A program made the position numbers and the translations under genes. DNA of 64,000 nt from Pseudomonas sp. R4-35-07 (GTDB taxonomy: Bacteria; Pseudomonadota; Gammaproteobacteria; Pseudomonadales; Pseudomonadaceae). Below are positions 63,657 through 64,000 of this stretch, piece after piece (position 1 is the first letter of the stretch; each line of letters opens with the position of its first letter). The notes beneath the pieces were generated by a model that ran no database searches, was not told the DNA's origin, and saw only the letters and a program-made list of their open reading frames with translations. The stretch covers positions 5,394,001 to 5,458,000 of the forward strand of contig NZ_CP027732.1 of the NCBI RefSeq assembly GCF_003852235.1, in the 5' to 3' direction.

Positions 63657-64000
63657 ATGAAAAATGTCAGCCCGACCTACCTCAAGCATCACTTCCTGAT
63701 CGCCATGCCCCATATGGCCGACCCGAACTTTGCGCAGACCTTGACCTACATCGTCGAGCACACGGCCAATGGTGCCATGGGGCTGGTGGTGAACCGCCCG
63801 CAGGAGCTGAACCTGGCCGATATCCTCGAGCAGCTGCGCCCGGAAATCGATCCGCCAGCCAGCTGCCAAGGCGTGCCGATCTACATCGGCGGGCCGGTGC
63901 AGACTGATCGTGGCTTCGTGTTGCACCCAAGCGGGCCGAAGTTCCAGGCCACGGTAGACCTTGAGGGCGTCTCGCTGTCCACGTCCCAGGATGTGTTGTT
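63657..64000 (+). CDS. algH: UPF0301 protein YqgE/AlgH, N-terminal part
   Basis: The first 114 codons of a YqgE/AlgH-family protein run to the window end in an open frame. MKNVSPTYLKHHFLIAMPHM and FAQTLTYIVEHTANGAMGLV are the family N-terminus, and IYIGGPVQTDRGFVLHPSG is the most conserved block. AlgH was linked to alginate gene expression in P. aeruginosa, but its biochemical role is unclear. The family is about 190 aa, so roughly 75 residues are outside. Confidence 0.95.
   Translation, partial: MKNVSPTYLKHHFLIAMPHMADPNFAQTLTYIVEHTANGAMGLVVNRPQELNLADILEQLRPEIDPPASCQGVPIYIGGPVQTDRGFVLHPSGPKFQATVDLEGVSLSTSQDVL

Overview
The window is a chromosomal segment of a Pseudomonas, most likely of the P. 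fluorescens group. Support comes from high-GC coding throughout, the class II PHA cluster (phaC1-phaZ-phaC2-phaD with the phasin genes opposite), the pilGHIJ-chpA cluster, the mdc/madLM malonate operon, and many copies of the short palindromic REP/REPIN sequences typical of that group. No rRNA, tRNA, CRISPR array, prophage or intact IS element was seen. The window opens inside priA and closes inside yqgE/algH.

Left part (1-20000) is core genome. priA, argS and an FtsN-like SPOR protein lead into the hslVU protease. A DUF971 protein follows, then the medium-chain-length PHA locus: two synthases, the depolymerase and the regulator PhaD on the + strand, and convergent phaF, phaI and a granule-associated small protein on the - strand, with a shared terminator in the middle. 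A tightly packed + strand operon comes next: ubiE-ubiJ-ubiB (ubiquinone), hisI-hisE (histidine), tatA-tatB-tatC (twin-arginine export) and a first RsmE-family methyltransferase.

Middle part (20000-36700) holds transport and general metabolism: a MAPEG protein, a CPA1 antiporter, a LysR/VOC/dicarboxylate-symporter block, an FNT channel and a hotdog thioesterase. It then has ahcY under an S-adenosylhomocysteine riboswitch, and metF, so SAH recycling and methyl-folate supply sit side by side. A glycosyltransferase-like protein, an orphan binding protein, a RhlE-type helicase with a long leader and a basic disordered tail, YceI plus cytochrome b561, bioA and a second RsmE paralogue complete it.

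Right part (36700-51450) is the most accessory-looking stretch. It has an orphan amino-acid binding protein with a DadA-like oxidoreductase and a LysR regulator, a HlyIII protein, and the full malonate utilisation set (mdcR opposite mdcABCDEGH-madLM). A small island at 49100-51430 carries a DUF6124 gene behind a structured leader, a stand-alone toxin-44-like ORF with a candidate immunity partner, and a 5'-truncated higB remnant in front of an intact higA, all laced with repeated sequences.

The end (51444-64000) is the Chp chemosensory system that controls twitching motility (chpC, chpA, pilJ, pilI, pilH, pilG) without pilK and chpB genes at their usual places. Divergent gshB, a tonB3-like gene and the start of yqgE/algH follow. 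ChpA is shorter than the P. aeruginosa protein but keeps domains where Ser or Thr replaces the phosphorylatable His.
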